Source: Flavobacterium frigoris PS1
GTDB taxonomy: Bacteria > Bacteroidota > Bacteroidia > Flavobacteriales > Flavobacteriaceae
Length of the DNA: 64,000 nt
Reading direction: 5' to 3'
NCBI RefSeq assembly: GCF_000252125.1
Contig: NZ_AHKF01000005.1
Coordinates: forward strand, 1 to 64,000
Each line of letters opens with the position of its first letter. The first letter of the stretch is position 1. This document shows positions 16,397 to 25,381 of the stretch, in pieces. The notes under the pieces were generated by a model, which did not search any database, was not told the origin of the DNA, and saw nothing but the letters and a program-made list of their open reading frames with translations. Made by a program: the position numbers and the translations under genes.

Positions 16397-17971
16397 ATGA
16401 CACTATATCAATGGTTTGTATTTTTCTTATTCATACAAATAGTTCACTTTTTGGGAACTTGGAAATTATATGTGGCTGCAGGAAGAAAAGCCTGGGAGGC
16501 AGGAATACCAGTTTATAATGCCATTGTATTGATGAAAATTATCGGACGCCCTACTTGGTGGACGCTATTATTATTTATACCGATCATTAATCTAATTATG
16601 TTTCCAGTAATCTGGATCGAAACTTTGAGAAGTTTTGGGAAAAAATCAAATTTAGACACTTTCTTAGGAATAGCGACTTTTGGTCTGTACATATACTATG
16701 TAAATTACACTCAAAAATTAACTTACGTAGCAGAGAGAAATTTAAATTCCGAAAACAAAGCGGCTAGTACACTGAGCTCATTGCTTTTTGCAATAATAGT
16801 AGCGACATTAGTTCATACTTATTTCGTACAACCTTACACTATTCCAACATCTTCATTGGAAAAATCTTTATTGATTGGTGACTTCTTATTTGTTAGCAAA
16901 ATTAATTATGGCGCTAGAGTACCCATGACAACTATTGCTATGCCGATGGTACATGATTCAATTCCTTTTGCTAAAACCAAATCTTATCTTAGTTGGCCTG
17001 AATTACCATATTTAAGAATGCCCGGCATTGAAGAAATAAACCGAACGGATATTGTGGTTTTCAATTGGCCTGTCGATACTGTTCATTATTTCTTTGAACC
17101 TAAAGGAACGCCTGGAGTCATAAAACCTGTAGATAAAAAATCCAATTACGTAAAAAGATGCGTTGGAGTTCCCGGAGACAGTCTATCTATCAAAGACGGA
17201 CTTGTATATATAGATGGTAAAGTATTGCAATTACCTGAAAGAGCGAAACCTCAATTTTCTTACTCGGTGGCAATAGATGGAAAAACACCTATCGATTTTG
17301 AATACCTATTAAAGGATCTTGATATAACAGATCAGGTATACTTTAAAAATAACGACAAAAGAGATACTTTACTTTTTAGAGCACTAACAGCTGCGGGAGC
17401 AGCAAGATTAAAAAATGTTCCCGGAATTACTGATGTAAAACAAGAAATATCAACAGGAATTGAAGATGGAATATTCCCGAATATTAACAAATGGAACAGA
17501 GATAACTTTGGCCCTATCTATATTCCTAAAAAAGGAACTACTGTAGCTCTTACGACTGAAACATTACCATTTTACAAAAGGATAATCACCGATTATGAAA
17601 TGAATGATGATGGAAACAAAAACGACCTTAAAGTAACTGGAAACGAAATTAGATTAAATGGTGCAATTGTCAAAAACTACACCTTTAAGCAAAACTACTA
17701 CTGGATGATGGGAGATAACCGTCATAACTCTGAAGATAGTCGTTATTGGGGATACGTTCCTGAAAACCATATTGTAGGGAAGCCGGTATTTATCTGGATG
17801 AGTTGGGATACTAACGGAAAAGGCCTGAATAAAGTACGCTGGGATAGAGTTTTCACCACCGTAAGCGGCGAAGGACAACCACAATCCTACTTCAAATACT
17901 TTTTGTTTTTCCTTGCAGCCTATTTCTTAGGTGAGTTCTTATGGAAAAAAAGCAGAGCAAAAAAAAATTAG
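16397..17971 (+). CDS. lepB: Signal peptidase I
   Basis: A 524-residue S26 signal peptidase of the large Bacteroidota type. The first 120 residues carry three hydrophobic segments (DUF5684-like), followed by another transmembrane helix at about 125-143. The catalytic Ser is in IPTSSLEKSLLIGD (about S153), the general-base Lys in NYVKRCVGVPGD (K253), and the GDNRHNSEDSRYWG box follows near 450. The stretch between the Lys and the GDNR box is unusually long (about 190 residues). A C-terminal hydrophobic segment lies at about 497-513. It removes signal peptides from exported proteins on the periplasmic side of the inner membrane. Confidence 0.95.
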   Translation: MTLYQWFVFFLFIQIVHFLGTWKLYVAAGRKAWEAGIPVYNAIVLMKIIGRPTWWTLLLFIPIINLIMFPVIWIETLRSFGKKSNLDTFLGIATFGLYIYYVNYTQKLTYVAERNLNSENKAASTLSSLLFAIIVATLVHTYFVQPYTIPTSSLEKSLLIGDFLFVSKINYGARVPMTTIAMPMVHDSIPFAKTKSYLSWPELPYLRMPGIEEINRTDIVVFNWPVDTVHYFFEPKGTPGVIKPVDKKSNYVKRCVGVPGDSLSIKDGLVYIDGKVLQLPERAKPQFSYSVAIDGKTPIDFEYLLKDLDITDQVYFKNNDKRDTLLFRALTAAGAARLKNVPGITDVKQEISTGIEDGIFPNINKWNRDNFGPIYIPKKGTTVALTTETLPFYKRIITDYEMNDDGNKNDLKVTGNEIRLNGAIVKNYTFKQNYYWMMGDNRHNSEDSRYWGYVPENHIVGKPVFIWMSWDTNGKGLNKVRWDRVFTTVSGEGQPQSYFKYFLFFLAAYFLGEFLWKKSRAKKN

Positions 17972-17985
17972 TCACAACTTTTAAA

Positions 17986-18035
17986 GTCGAAAGTCATAAA
18001 GCCCCTACCCGTAGGAATCCTTTATGACTTTTGAC
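17986..18035. repeat. Intergenic inverted repeat between lepB and WbqC
   Basis: GTCGAAAGTCATAAAG (17986-18001) pairs with CTTTATGACTTTTGAC (18020-18035), with one non-Watson-Crick position. It could fold as a long hairpin and terminate lepB transcripts. It resembles the other AAAG/CTTT inverted repeats in this window. Confidence 0.6.
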
Positions 18036-18063
18036 CTTATGGCTTTAAAAACTTTAGATAGCT

Positions 18064-18681
18064 ATGGAAATTTTAATCCAGCCCACCTACTTCCCCTCCA
18101 TAAGCCATTTTGCAGCTATGCTACAGGCAGAAAAAATCACTTTTGAAATAGAGGATAATTTTCAGAAACAAACCAATCGTAACCGAGCTTATATCTATAG
18201 TCCAAATGGGATTCAGCTTTTAAATATACCCGTTAAACACACGAAAGGGGCGCATCAAAAAACGAAGGATATTCAGATAGATTTTGATTTTGATTGGCAA
18301 AAACAACACTACAAATCACTGGAAACAGCATACAGAAGTTCGCCATTTTTTGAATTTTTTGAAGACGATATTCGTCCTTTTTTTGAGAAAAAACACAAGT
18401 TCCTACTAGATCTTAATTTTGAGACTTTAGACATTATAACTAATTGTTTGCGAATAAAATTAGAATATACCACTAGCACAGAATACATACAAGATATCGA
18501 CCCCTCACTTACTTCAGATTTTAGACATCTGGCAGATGGTAAAAAAGATACTTCTTCATTTGAAAGATACATACAAGTATTTGACGACAAACATGGTTTC
18601 ATTAACAACCTAAGCACTCTCGACGTACTCTTCAACGAAGGTAAGTTTACCGTTGATTATCTAAAAAACCAGCCACTTTAG
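18064..18681 (+). CDS. WbqC family protein
   Basis: A 205-residue WbqC-like protein. It opens with MEILIQPTYFPSISHFAAML, the conserved QPxYFP block of the family, and continues with NRAYIYSPNGIQLLNIPV and a QKQHYKSLETAYRSSPFFEF block. Members occur in polysaccharide loci and, in Bacteroidota, downstream of lepB as here; a role in glycan synthesis has been proposed but the reaction is unknown. It is cytoplasmic by composition. Confidence 0.87.
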   Translation: MEILIQPTYFPSISHFAAMLQAEKITFEIEDNFQKQTNRNRAYIYSPNGIQLLNIPVKHTKGAHQKTKDIQIDFDFDWQKQHYKSLETAYRSSPFFEFFEDDIRPFFEKKHKFLLDLNFETLDIITNCLRIKLEYTTSTEYIQDIDPSLTSDFRHLADGKKDTSSFERYIQVFDDKHGFINNLSTLDVLFNEGKFTVDYLKNQPL

Positions 18682-18697
18682 GAGTTTGAAAAACTCT

Positions 18698-19744
18698 TTA
18701 CTCTAATGATATTTTAGCCATAATGGGATAATGGTCTGAATTTTCGAAGTTAGAAAAGCTTTCAAACTTTTTGACAGTCATCTTTTCGTCAGCAAAAATA
18801 TAGTCAATCCTAGTTGGGTAGTATTTGAATTTATAAGTCTCCCCAAATCCTGTCCCAGCCTCTTCAAAACTGTCCTTAAGCGTACCTTTAATGCTCCTGT
18901 ATACATATGAAAACGCACTGTTATTCATGTCACCACAAATAATGATCGGGTATTCACATTTTTTCTCATGCTCTTTAAAAATCTCTGCTTGTTGTTGTTG
19001 TTGCTTAAAAGCCTTACTGATTCTTATAAGTAACATTTGAGACTTGTCCTTATTGATAACATCAATATTTTCAGAAATCTCATTGACATCCGGAGTGATT
19101 TTTATCGACTGTAAATGCATATTATAAACCCTGATTATATCCTTACCTTTTTTAATATCGGCATAAATTACATTATTGTTAGAACTTGGAAACACAATAT
19201 TACCTTGACTAATAATTGGGAATTTAGAAAAGATAGCTTGACCGGTCTTAATCTTATTCCCTTCCATCAAAATATATTTATGGCGATATATTTTCAAGTC
19301 AATATCAGTTGATGAGGAGAATTCTTGAATACATAAAATATCCGGATTTTTCTCATTGATAAATCCAAGAATTACACCCGGTACATCCTCTTTATCCAAC
19401 CATTTAAACAAATTAAATAGTCGCACATTATAACTCATTACAACAAAGTCCTTGTCATCCTCTGGATAGTCTTTTGATGAAAATTTATAAAATTTATTGA
19501 TGAATGTAATACCCATCAAAAGCACCAATCCCGATAAGAACATTCGTTTTTTAAATTGAATGGCCCAATACAAAAAAAACAATCCGTTTAGTAGAAAAAA
19601 CAACGGCATAAAGAGGGTCAGAACAGATAAAATAGGAAATATTTTAGGTGCCAAAAAAGGCAGAACGTAAGCAACAAACGTAACCACTATAAGAAGAACG
19701 TTCAAACTAAACATCCCTCTGTTGAACCATGAAAGGTTTTTCAT
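18698..19744 (-). CDS. Membrane-anchored endonuclease/exonuclease/phosphatase family protein
   Basis: A 348-residue protein with three hydrophobic helices at residues about 10-30, 36-60 and 66-84, then a full EEP domain. Visible catalytic motifs: VMSYNVRLFN (Asn), CIQEF (metal-ligand Glu), ICGDMNN (Asp/Asn) and SDHYPI (Asp-His pair). The family includes DNases and phosphoesterases; the membrane tether with the domain on the outside suggests a phosphodiesterase of the envelope or of extracellular nucleic acid, but the substrate cannot be read from sequence. It is the last gene of a minus-strand run with the rhomboids and mutL. Confidence 0.9.
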   Translation of the reverse strand: MKNLSWFNRGMFSLNVLLIVVTFVAYVLPFLAPKIFPILSVLTLFMPLFFLLNGLFFLYWAIQFKKRMFLSGLVLLMGITFINKFYKFSSKDYPEDDKDFVVMSYNVRLFNLFKWLDKEDVPGVILGFINEKNPDILCIQEFSSSTDIDLKIYRHKYILMEGNKIKTGQAIFSKFPIISQGNIVFPSSNNNVIYADIKKGKDIIRVYNMHLQSIKITPDVNEISENIDVINKDKSQMLLIRISKAFKQQQQQAEIFKEHEKKCEYPIIICGDMNNSAFSYVYRSIKGTLKDSFEEAGTGFGETYKFKYYPTRIDYIFADEKMTVKKFESFSNFENSDHYPIMAKISLE

Positions 19745-19813
19745 ATTGCTTTATATTCAGTTAAAATACTAACTCCTATTTATTATTATCTTTTAGAAAA
19801 GGATTGTAAATCC

Positions 19814-20677
19814 TTACTTCCCGGCTTTGAACAAAAATTCCTTTTCTGTTTTGCTTAAACTATCATATCCAGATTTACTTATTTTATCCAAAATCTCATC
19901 TATTTGTTGCTGTGCCTTATCTTTTGTTATGATTTTAGAAACTCTATTCTCTATTGGTTGACTATAATTTTTATGCACTTTTCTAAAGGGAGTTGATGTC
20001 GGTTTCTTAAATGAACTTGCAAAAAAATCAATTATCCAAGTGACAATCTTACTCAAATCAGTGCCATTTTGCAATAATTTAATATAAACAAACCCAAATA
20101 AAGCCCCTGACAAATGCGAAATATGCCCGCCTGTGTTGTCTAAACGAAATTGCATTAAGTCAAGTATAAGAATTACTGCAGTAATATGCCATAATTTCAC
20201 ATTCCCTATAAGCAACAATCGGACGTTCATCAAAGGTTGATATGTTGTAACTGCCACTAATATCCCCATAATTGCAGCCGATGCTCCAACGATGGACGCA
20301 CTCAAATTTAAAATATAATAACCTCCTACAAATGAAATTCCTGCAAAAATCGCACTCAAAACATACAATCCAAAAAACTGTTTTTGTGTAAAAAAAGTCA
20401 AAAAATAGGAGCTGGCAAAATTGAGAATTACCATATTAAAAAGCAGATGAAAAAAACCATCATGGAAAAACGAGTAGGTCAAGAACGTCCATGGTTTTAC
20501 AATAAAATTTGAAGGCTCCGTTGACAAAGCAACCCAAGTTGGGAAATTAAACGATCCTAAACTAAATTGATAGAAAAATACCAATGAAACCAGAAAGCAA
20601 CCTACATTCCAATAGATCAGTCTATGAGCAACGCCGCCTAGTTTGTACTGTGATTTTAAGTCGTCTAAAATATTCAT
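19814..20677 (-). CDS. Rhomboid family intramembrane serine protease (with C-terminal tail)
   Basis: A 287-residue protein with six or so transmembrane helices. The catalytic serine lies in IVGASAAIMG (S133) and the catalytic histidine in HISHLSGALFG (H188), so the dyad is intact. A soluble C-terminal tail of about 75 residues carries a helix (about 245-285, KEFLFKAGK end) typical of this Flavobacteriia rhomboid subgroup. It is separated by 42 bases from a second rhomboid gene upstream, and a TATATTTG -7 box lies in that gap. Rhomboids cleave transmembrane substrates within the bilayer; the substrate is unknown. Confidence 0.92.
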   Translation of the reverse strand: MNILDDLKSQYKLGGVAHRLIYWNVGCFLVSLVFFYQFSLGSFNFPTWVALSTEPSNFIVKPWTFLTYSFFHDGFFHLLFNMVILNFASSYFLTFFTQKQFFGLYVLSAIFAGISFVGGYYILNLSASIVGASAAIMGILVAVTTYQPLMNVRLLLIGNVKLWHITAVILILDLMQFRLDNTGGHISHLSGALFGFVYIKLLQNGTDLSKIVTWIIDFFASSFKKPTSTPFRKVHKNYSQPIENRVSKIITKDKAQQQIDEILDKISKSGYDSLSKTEKEFLFKAGK

Positions 20678-20698
20678 ATTTTGAGTTTAGAATTCATT

Positions 20699-20706
20699 CA
20701 AATATA
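20699..20706 (-). promoter_or_regulatory. -7 promoter box for the downstream rhomboid
   Basis: On minus this reads TATATTTG (TAnnTTTG), 22 bases upstream of the ATG at 20677. It would let the second rhomboid be transcribed independently of mutL and the first rhomboid. Confidence 0.5.
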
Positions 20707-20719
20707 TTTCTAATTGTAT

Positions 20720-21466
20720 TTAATTCCAACGATTATCATTGAACTGGTTTTTTTTCCAATACCACATGATTAAAAAACCAAATAATGCCCCTCCTACGTG
20801 TGCAAAATGGGCAATTCCACCACCACCAAAAATAGATTGACCAGAAATCCCTAAATACAAATCTACCAATACTAAACCAGGAACAAAATACTTGGCCTTA
20901 ATTGGAACTGGAATGAACATTAGAGCAAGTTCAGCATTAGGAAACATAAAAGCAAATGCAACGATTACACCATAAATAGCACCCGAAGCACCAACAACTG
21001 TTCCTAAATAAGCACTAGTAAAGTCCTGAAACTGAGAAACCGTCATGATTTCCTGCCATTGTGTATTGATTTTACCTTCATTTAGAAGTTGCAAAACCTC
21101 TGCTTTGGCAAATCCATTTGAAACCAGTGTATTTATTCCTTCACTGAAATAATAATAGTTTATTCCCGTATGAAGTAAGGCAGCACCTAAACCACAAGAA
21201 ATATAAAAGAAAAGAAACTTTTTGCTTCCCCAAATACTTTCTAAAGCAGAACCAAATGAATACAAGGCAAACATATTGAAAAAAATGTGCATGTATCCTC
21301 CGTGCATGAACATATGTGTGATAACCTGCCAATATTGGAAACCAGAATTTTCAGGAAAATACATAGCTAACATTTTGTAGGCGCCATCTCCCACAATTTG
21401 TGTTCCTATAAAAAATAGGATATTAATTATAATTAATTGTTTTACCGTTTCGGTTACATTTCTCAT
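20720..21466 (-). CDS. Rhomboid family intramembrane serine protease
   Basis: A 248-residue six-helix rhomboid. Catalytic Ser is in VVGASGAIYG (S161), His in FAHVGGALFG (H223), and the HMFMHGGYMHIFFNMFAL block with its HxxxN motif contributes to the oxyanion region. Its ATG overlaps the mutL stop codon (ATGA-type overlap at 21463-21466), so it is translationally coupled to mutL. The adjacent second rhomboid has a different tail, so the pair may have divided substrates. Confidence 0.93.
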   Translation of the reverse strand: MRNVTETVKQLIIINILFFIGTQIVGDGAYKMLAMYFPENSGFQYWQVITHMFMHGGYMHIFFNMFALYSFGSALESIWGSKKFLFFYISCGLGAALLHTGINYYYFSEGINTLVSNGFAKAEVLQLLNEGKINTQWQEIMTVSQFQDFTSAYLGTVVGASGAIYGVIVAFAFMFPNAELALMFIPVPIKAKYFVPGLVLVDLYLGISGQSIFGGGGIAHFAHVGGALFGFLIMWYWKKNQFNDNRWN

Positions 21467-23313
21467 ATTGCGAATTTTTTATCTAAATCTTCCACACGCA
21501 TGGTGATGAAAGTGGGTTTTTGAAAAGGGGAAACATTAGGTTCTTTACAGGCAAAAAGTCCATTTACCAAGTTCTCCTGCTCTTTTACTGTTAATGGTGT
21601 TCCCGTTTTTACAGCCAAACTTTTGGCCATAGATTTTGCTATTGAATCATTTTGACTAAAACTACTCTCAGGGATACCATCTTGTAAATCACTCAATAAT
21701 TGTTCCAACACTAAAGAAACTTCACTTTCCGTCACATTTACCGGAATTCCGGAAATAACAATATGATCTTTCTTTGTCTCTTCAAAAACAAAACCGGTAT
21801 TAACTAGTGAAAGTTTCAACTCTTCAATGAGCTCCATTTCAACAGATGAAAAGAACAAATCAAGAGGGAATAGCAATTGCTGACTTGAAGCCTGATTAAC
21901 GGTCATGTTGATCAAAAATTGTTCATACAAAACGCGCTGATGTGCCCGCTGTTGATCGACTATAACCATTCCTGATTTTATCGAGGAAACAATATATTTT
22001 TTATGAATTTGGTATGCACTATGTACAGTTTGCTCAACTTCTCCGTCATTGAATAGAGAGCCAGTAACCTCTTCACTTTCAAAAGAAAAATCAGCACTTC
22101 CAGTACTAAATTCAGAATCCTGTTTTAGTCCTACATACAGGCTTTCCCAATTTGAAGTGGGTTCCGGTTTCTTGTAACTTGAATAGTGCTTATTCACTTT
22201 ATCATCCGAAAAAGGATTAAAGCTACCATCAACTTGGATTGTAGGCGTCGCTCCTTTTAAATCTTTATAATGGTACGGTGTATCTAAATTAGAATCTCGA
22301 TCAAAATCTAAAACGGGTGCCACATTAAATTGCCCCAAACTATGCTTAATAGAAGCTCTTAGAATAGCATATAAAGCATGCTCATCATCAAACTTTATCT
22401 CCGTTTTAGTGGGATGTATGTTGATATCAATTGTATTTGGAGGAACAGTCAAGTACAAAAAATAACTCGGTTGCGCGCCGTCTTTCAAAATACCATCGTA
22501 AGCCGCCATCACGGCATGATGTAAATAACCACTTTTTATATAGCGATCATTAACAAAGAAAAACTGCTCTCCCCTATTTTTCTTGGCAAACTCAGGTTTA
22601 CTTACAAAGCCTTGAATAGTTACTATTTCAGTCTCTTCTTGTACTGGCACAAGTTTTTGATTGGTCTTACCCGAAAATATATTGACAATTCGCTGTCTCA
22701 AACTAGAGCCTGGCAAATTGAACATTTCACTGCCGTTATGATAAAACGTAAAATAAATATTGGGATGGGCTAGAGCCACGCGTTGAAACTCATCTACTAT
22801 ATGACGGAGTTCAACTGTATCCGACTTTAAGAAATTACGACGAGCAGGAATGTTAAAAAATAAATTTTTGACTGCAAAAGAGGTTCCTTTTGGTAAAACA
22901 GCCACTTCCTGTGACACAAACTTACTTCCTTCAACGATAATTTGAGTACCGAGCTCTTCTTGGTCCTGCTTGGTCTTCATTTCTACATGGGCAATCGCAG
23001 CAATTGAAGCCAATGCTTCCCCACGAAACCCTTTAGTATGCAAAGAAAACAAATCCTCAGCTTTACGTATTTTAGATGTCGCATGGCGCTCAAAACACAG
23101 CCGAGCATCAGTAACACTCATTCCTAAACCGTTATCTATAACCTGAACCAATGCCTTACCGGCATCTTTTATAATTAATTTAATATCCGTTGACCTTGCA
23201 TCGACTGCATTTTCAAGCAATTCTTTGACAACTGAAGCCGGTCTTTGTACGACTTCTCCAGCAGCAATTTGGTTGGCAACATGATCAGGAAGTAATTGAA
23301 TTATACTCGACAT
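21463..23313 (-). CDS. mutL: DNA mismatch repair protein MutL
   Basis: A 616-residue mismatch-repair protein that links MutS to downstream strand incision. The GHKL ATPase domain is intact: ELLENAVDA (about 31-39), DNGLGM (60-65), TKGFRGEALASI (93-104). The C-terminal dimerisation domain begins near 430. The usual metal-binding endonuclease motif DQHA(x)2E(x)4E appears here as DQQRAHQRVLYE (453-464), with the His and first Glu both Gln, and the C-terminal CPHGRP-type motif reads VSPFQKPTF. Nicking activity is therefore doubtful. It has a TAAATTTG -7 candidate at 23355-23362 on minus. Confidence 0.95.
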   Translation of the reverse strand: MSSIIQLLPDHVANQIAAGEVVQRPASVVKELLENAVDARSTDIKLIIKDAGKALVQVIDNGLGMSVTDARLCFERHATSKIRKAEDLFSLHTKGFRGEALASIAAIAHVEMKTKQDQEELGTQIIVEGSKFVSQEVAVLPKGTSFAVKNLFFNIPARRNFLKSDTVELRHIVDEFQRVALAHPNIYFTFYHNGSEMFNLPGSSLRQRIVNIFSGKTNQKLVPVQEETEIVTIQGFVSKPEFAKKNRGEQFFFVNDRYIKSGYLHHAVMAAYDGILKDGAQPSYFLYLTVPPNTIDINIHPTKTEIKFDDEHALYAILRASIKHSLGQFNVAPVLDFDRDSNLDTPYHYKDLKGATPTIQVDGSFNPFSDDKVNKHYSSYKKPEPTSNWESLYVGLKQDSEFSTGSADFSFESEEVTGSLFNDGEVEQTVHSAYQIHKKYIVSSIKSGMVIVDQQRAHQRVLYEQFLINMTVNQASSQQLLFPLDLFFSSVEMELIEELKLSLVNTGFVFEETKKDHIVISGIPVNVTESEVSLVLEQLLSDLQDGIPESSFSQNDSIAKSMAKSLAVKTGTPLTVKEQENLVNGLFACKEPNVSPFQKPTFITMRVEDLDKKFAI

Positions 23314-23685
23314 TAAAAGAAATATTTTTAAAATTTTTAAAAGGCAAAAGTGTACAAATTTAATGAAATTCTATCGGGTTTTATTATTAATACAATTTAA
23401 AAAAAATAAAAAAACCACTGAAACAAGCACTATTTGCATTACACAAATACAAATCTAGAACGGCTTATCTTATAGCTTAGATTGATCTACAAAATGATAG
23501 AAAAGCATTTTACAATCACAAAAAAAAATCACTACTGAGCATTTCCTCTAACCCACTGAAACCACAAAGGATATAAAGATCAAATTTTTAAAGAATAAAT
23601 TACTTAGCATCACAATAAAAAAACCTACTCCAATTTACGGAATAGGTTTATTATAATATTATAAAATATAAGCGAATTTTAAACT
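23314..23685. other. Gene-free stretch between ribH and mutL
   Basis: About 370 AT-rich bases with no credible ORF. It holds the mutL promoter region near the left end (minus-strand TAAATTTG at 23355-23362) and the ribH terminator near the right end. Nothing else recognised. Confidence 0.5.
23621..23649 (-). terminator. Terminator of ribH
   Basis: On minus, AAACCTA.TCC pairs with GGA.TAGGTTT around a seven-base loop, then a T-rich tail follows. It begins 37 bases after the ribH stop. Confidence 0.75.
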
Positions 23686-24261
23686 TTACTCCTTTAACTC
23701 TAAAGGCGAACCTTCTTCCAACTGCATAGCACCTGCAGATAGCAAAGGTCCCGTAGGTTTTTGATGTGTCAAAGATGCCTGTTGACGAATGAAAGCCATT
23801 TTGATAGCAGCAATAGCAGCTTCTGTGCCTTTATTACCATGAATTCCCCCACTTCTATCAATGGACTGTTGCATCGTATTATCTGTAAGAACACAAAAAA
23901 TCACTGGTATGTCACTCTGTACATTCAAGTCTTTTATTCCTTGCGTTACTCCTTCGCAAACAAAATCAAAATGCTTTGTTTGTCCTTGAATCACGCAACC
24001 TATAGCAATTACAGCATCGACATTTTGAGTTTGCAGCATTTTTTTGCAGCCATAAACAAGCTCAAAACTTCCAGGAACATTCCATCGAATAATATTATCC
24101 GCGGGAACTGAATTTTCCAAAAAAGCCTCATTTGCCCCATTGTACAAGCCTTCAGTTATAGTATCATTCCATTCTGAAACAACCACCCCAAAACGAAAAT
24201 TTTTCGCTTTTGGAACAGTGTTTTTATCATAAACGGATAAGTTTTTATTTACAGTTGCCAT
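23686..24261 (-). CDS. ribH: 6,7-dimethyl-8-ribityllumazine synthase
   Basis: The penultimate enzyme of riboflavin synthesis, condensing the ribityl-pyrimidinedione with dihydroxybutanone phosphate. Visible motifs: FGVVVSEWND at about 25-34, WNVPGSFELVYGCKKML (substrate loop), AVIAIGCVIQGQTKHFDFVC with the conserved His, and the C-terminal GNKGTEAAIAAIKMAF. At 191 residues it is longer than the usual 150-160 by an N-terminal extension of about 20 residues and a C-terminal tail. It forms 60-mers or pentamers in other bacteria. It lies downstream of the TPR gene on the same strand and probably in the same run. Confidence 0.95.
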   Translation of the reverse strand: MATVNKNLSVYDKNTVPKAKNFRFGVVVSEWNDTITEGLYNGANEAFLENSVPADNIIRWNVPGSFELVYGCKKMLQTQNVDAVIAIGCVIQGQTKHFDFVCEGVTQGIKDLNVQSDIPVIFCVLTDNTMQQSIDRSGGIHGNKGTEAAIAAIKMAFIRQQASLTHQKPTGPLLSAGAMQLEEGSPLELKE

Positions 24262-24363
24262 TTGGTTGTAATTTTTTGATTTAAATATTGATTTCCGATG
24301 TTAAAGATAGAATTTTGAATCAACAATCTAAAATCTAAAATCAGTAATTTTAAATCATTTTAA

Positions 24364-25137
24364 CTATTGTGCTAATCCAATCAAAACATCTACCGAAGCA
24401 GCCTCTGGGCTTGCGTCAAAATTATCTTTAATATCTGTAAAATATTTCAATGCGTCTTCTTTCTTACCTAATTCCAAAGCCGTTTTACCTGCTTTTAATA
24501 AGAAACGTGGCGTGGTAAAATCATTTTTATTTGCTGCAACTGCCTTAAGATAATTATCTAAAGCCTCTTGCTGTTTTTTGCTTTGTGCATATGCATCTCC
24601 AATTGCTCCTTTTGCCAAAGCACCTAGAACAATATCTTCAGATTTGAATTTACTTAAATAATCAATCGCCTCAGTATATTTACCTGTATTTAGGTAAGCG
24701 ATCCCTGCGTAATAATTAGCTAAATTCCCAGCATCAGTACCTGAATACTCATCAGCAATTTTCACAAATCCAAATTTACCTTCAGAACCATTCAAAGACA
24801 ATTTGTATAATGAATCACTCGCAACACCGTCAGTAGCTTGTTGAAAGTTTTGTTGTGCTACAAACATTTCGTTTGCCGCTTCAACTTGTTTTGGCTCAGC
24901 GATAAACTTTTGATACACTAAATAACCTATAGTAACTAAAGCAACAGCACCTACTATACCAATAATGAAATTCTGATTTTTAGCTACAAAATCTTCTGTT
25001 TTTGAGGCAGTTTCATCTAATGTTGAAAATACACCCGCAGTTGTGCTGTCTTTTTCATCAATGTTTAAGTTTTCAACCGCGTCATCATTTACTCTTTCTT
25101 TTGGTGCTTTATATCCTCTTTTACTGTAAGTAGCCAT
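24364..25137 (-). CDS. Membrane-anchored tetratricopeptide repeat protein
   Basis: A 257-residue protein with a cytoplasmic N terminus of about 55 residues, one transmembrane helix (about 57-76, IIGIVGAVALVTIGYLVYQ) and a periplasmic tail of TPR units, e.g. NLANYYAGIAYLNTGKYTEA and AKGAIGDAYAQSKKQQEALD. The layout resembles YfgM, an inner-membrane TPR protein linked to export chaperones in Proteobacteria, but that role is not shown here. It is divergent from recF and has a TATTTTTG -7 box at 25160-25167 on minus. Confidence 0.87.
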   Translation of the reverse strand: MATYSKRGYKAPKERVNDDAVENLNIDEKDSTTAGVFSTLDETASKTEDFVAKNQNFIIGIVGAVALVTIGYLVYQKFIAEPKQVEAANEMFVAQQNFQQATDGVASDSLYKLSLNGSEGKFGFVKIADEYSGTDAGNLANYYAGIAYLNTGKYTEAIDYLSKFKSEDIVLGALAKGAIGDAYAQSKKQQEALDNYLKAVAANKNDFTTPRFLLKAGKTALELGKKEDALKYFTDIKDNFDASPEAASVDVLIGLAQ

Positions 25138-25381
25138 TTAAATTTAATTTAGTGAACCGCAAAAATAAAATTTTTATTCAAACCGACACAAAAAAATTAG
25201 GATTTTATAGATAATAATAAAAAATATATATTCTGCCTAGCCCCCATCCCTTCTAAACATAAAAAAAAAATGATAGAAAACGCTCAAAAGCCTATTATAT
25301 CGATAATTTTCAATAATTTGCACCCACTTTAGATAAGCCAATCAAAAACAACAAACTCCTCAATACCAGCAAGCCTTAAAG

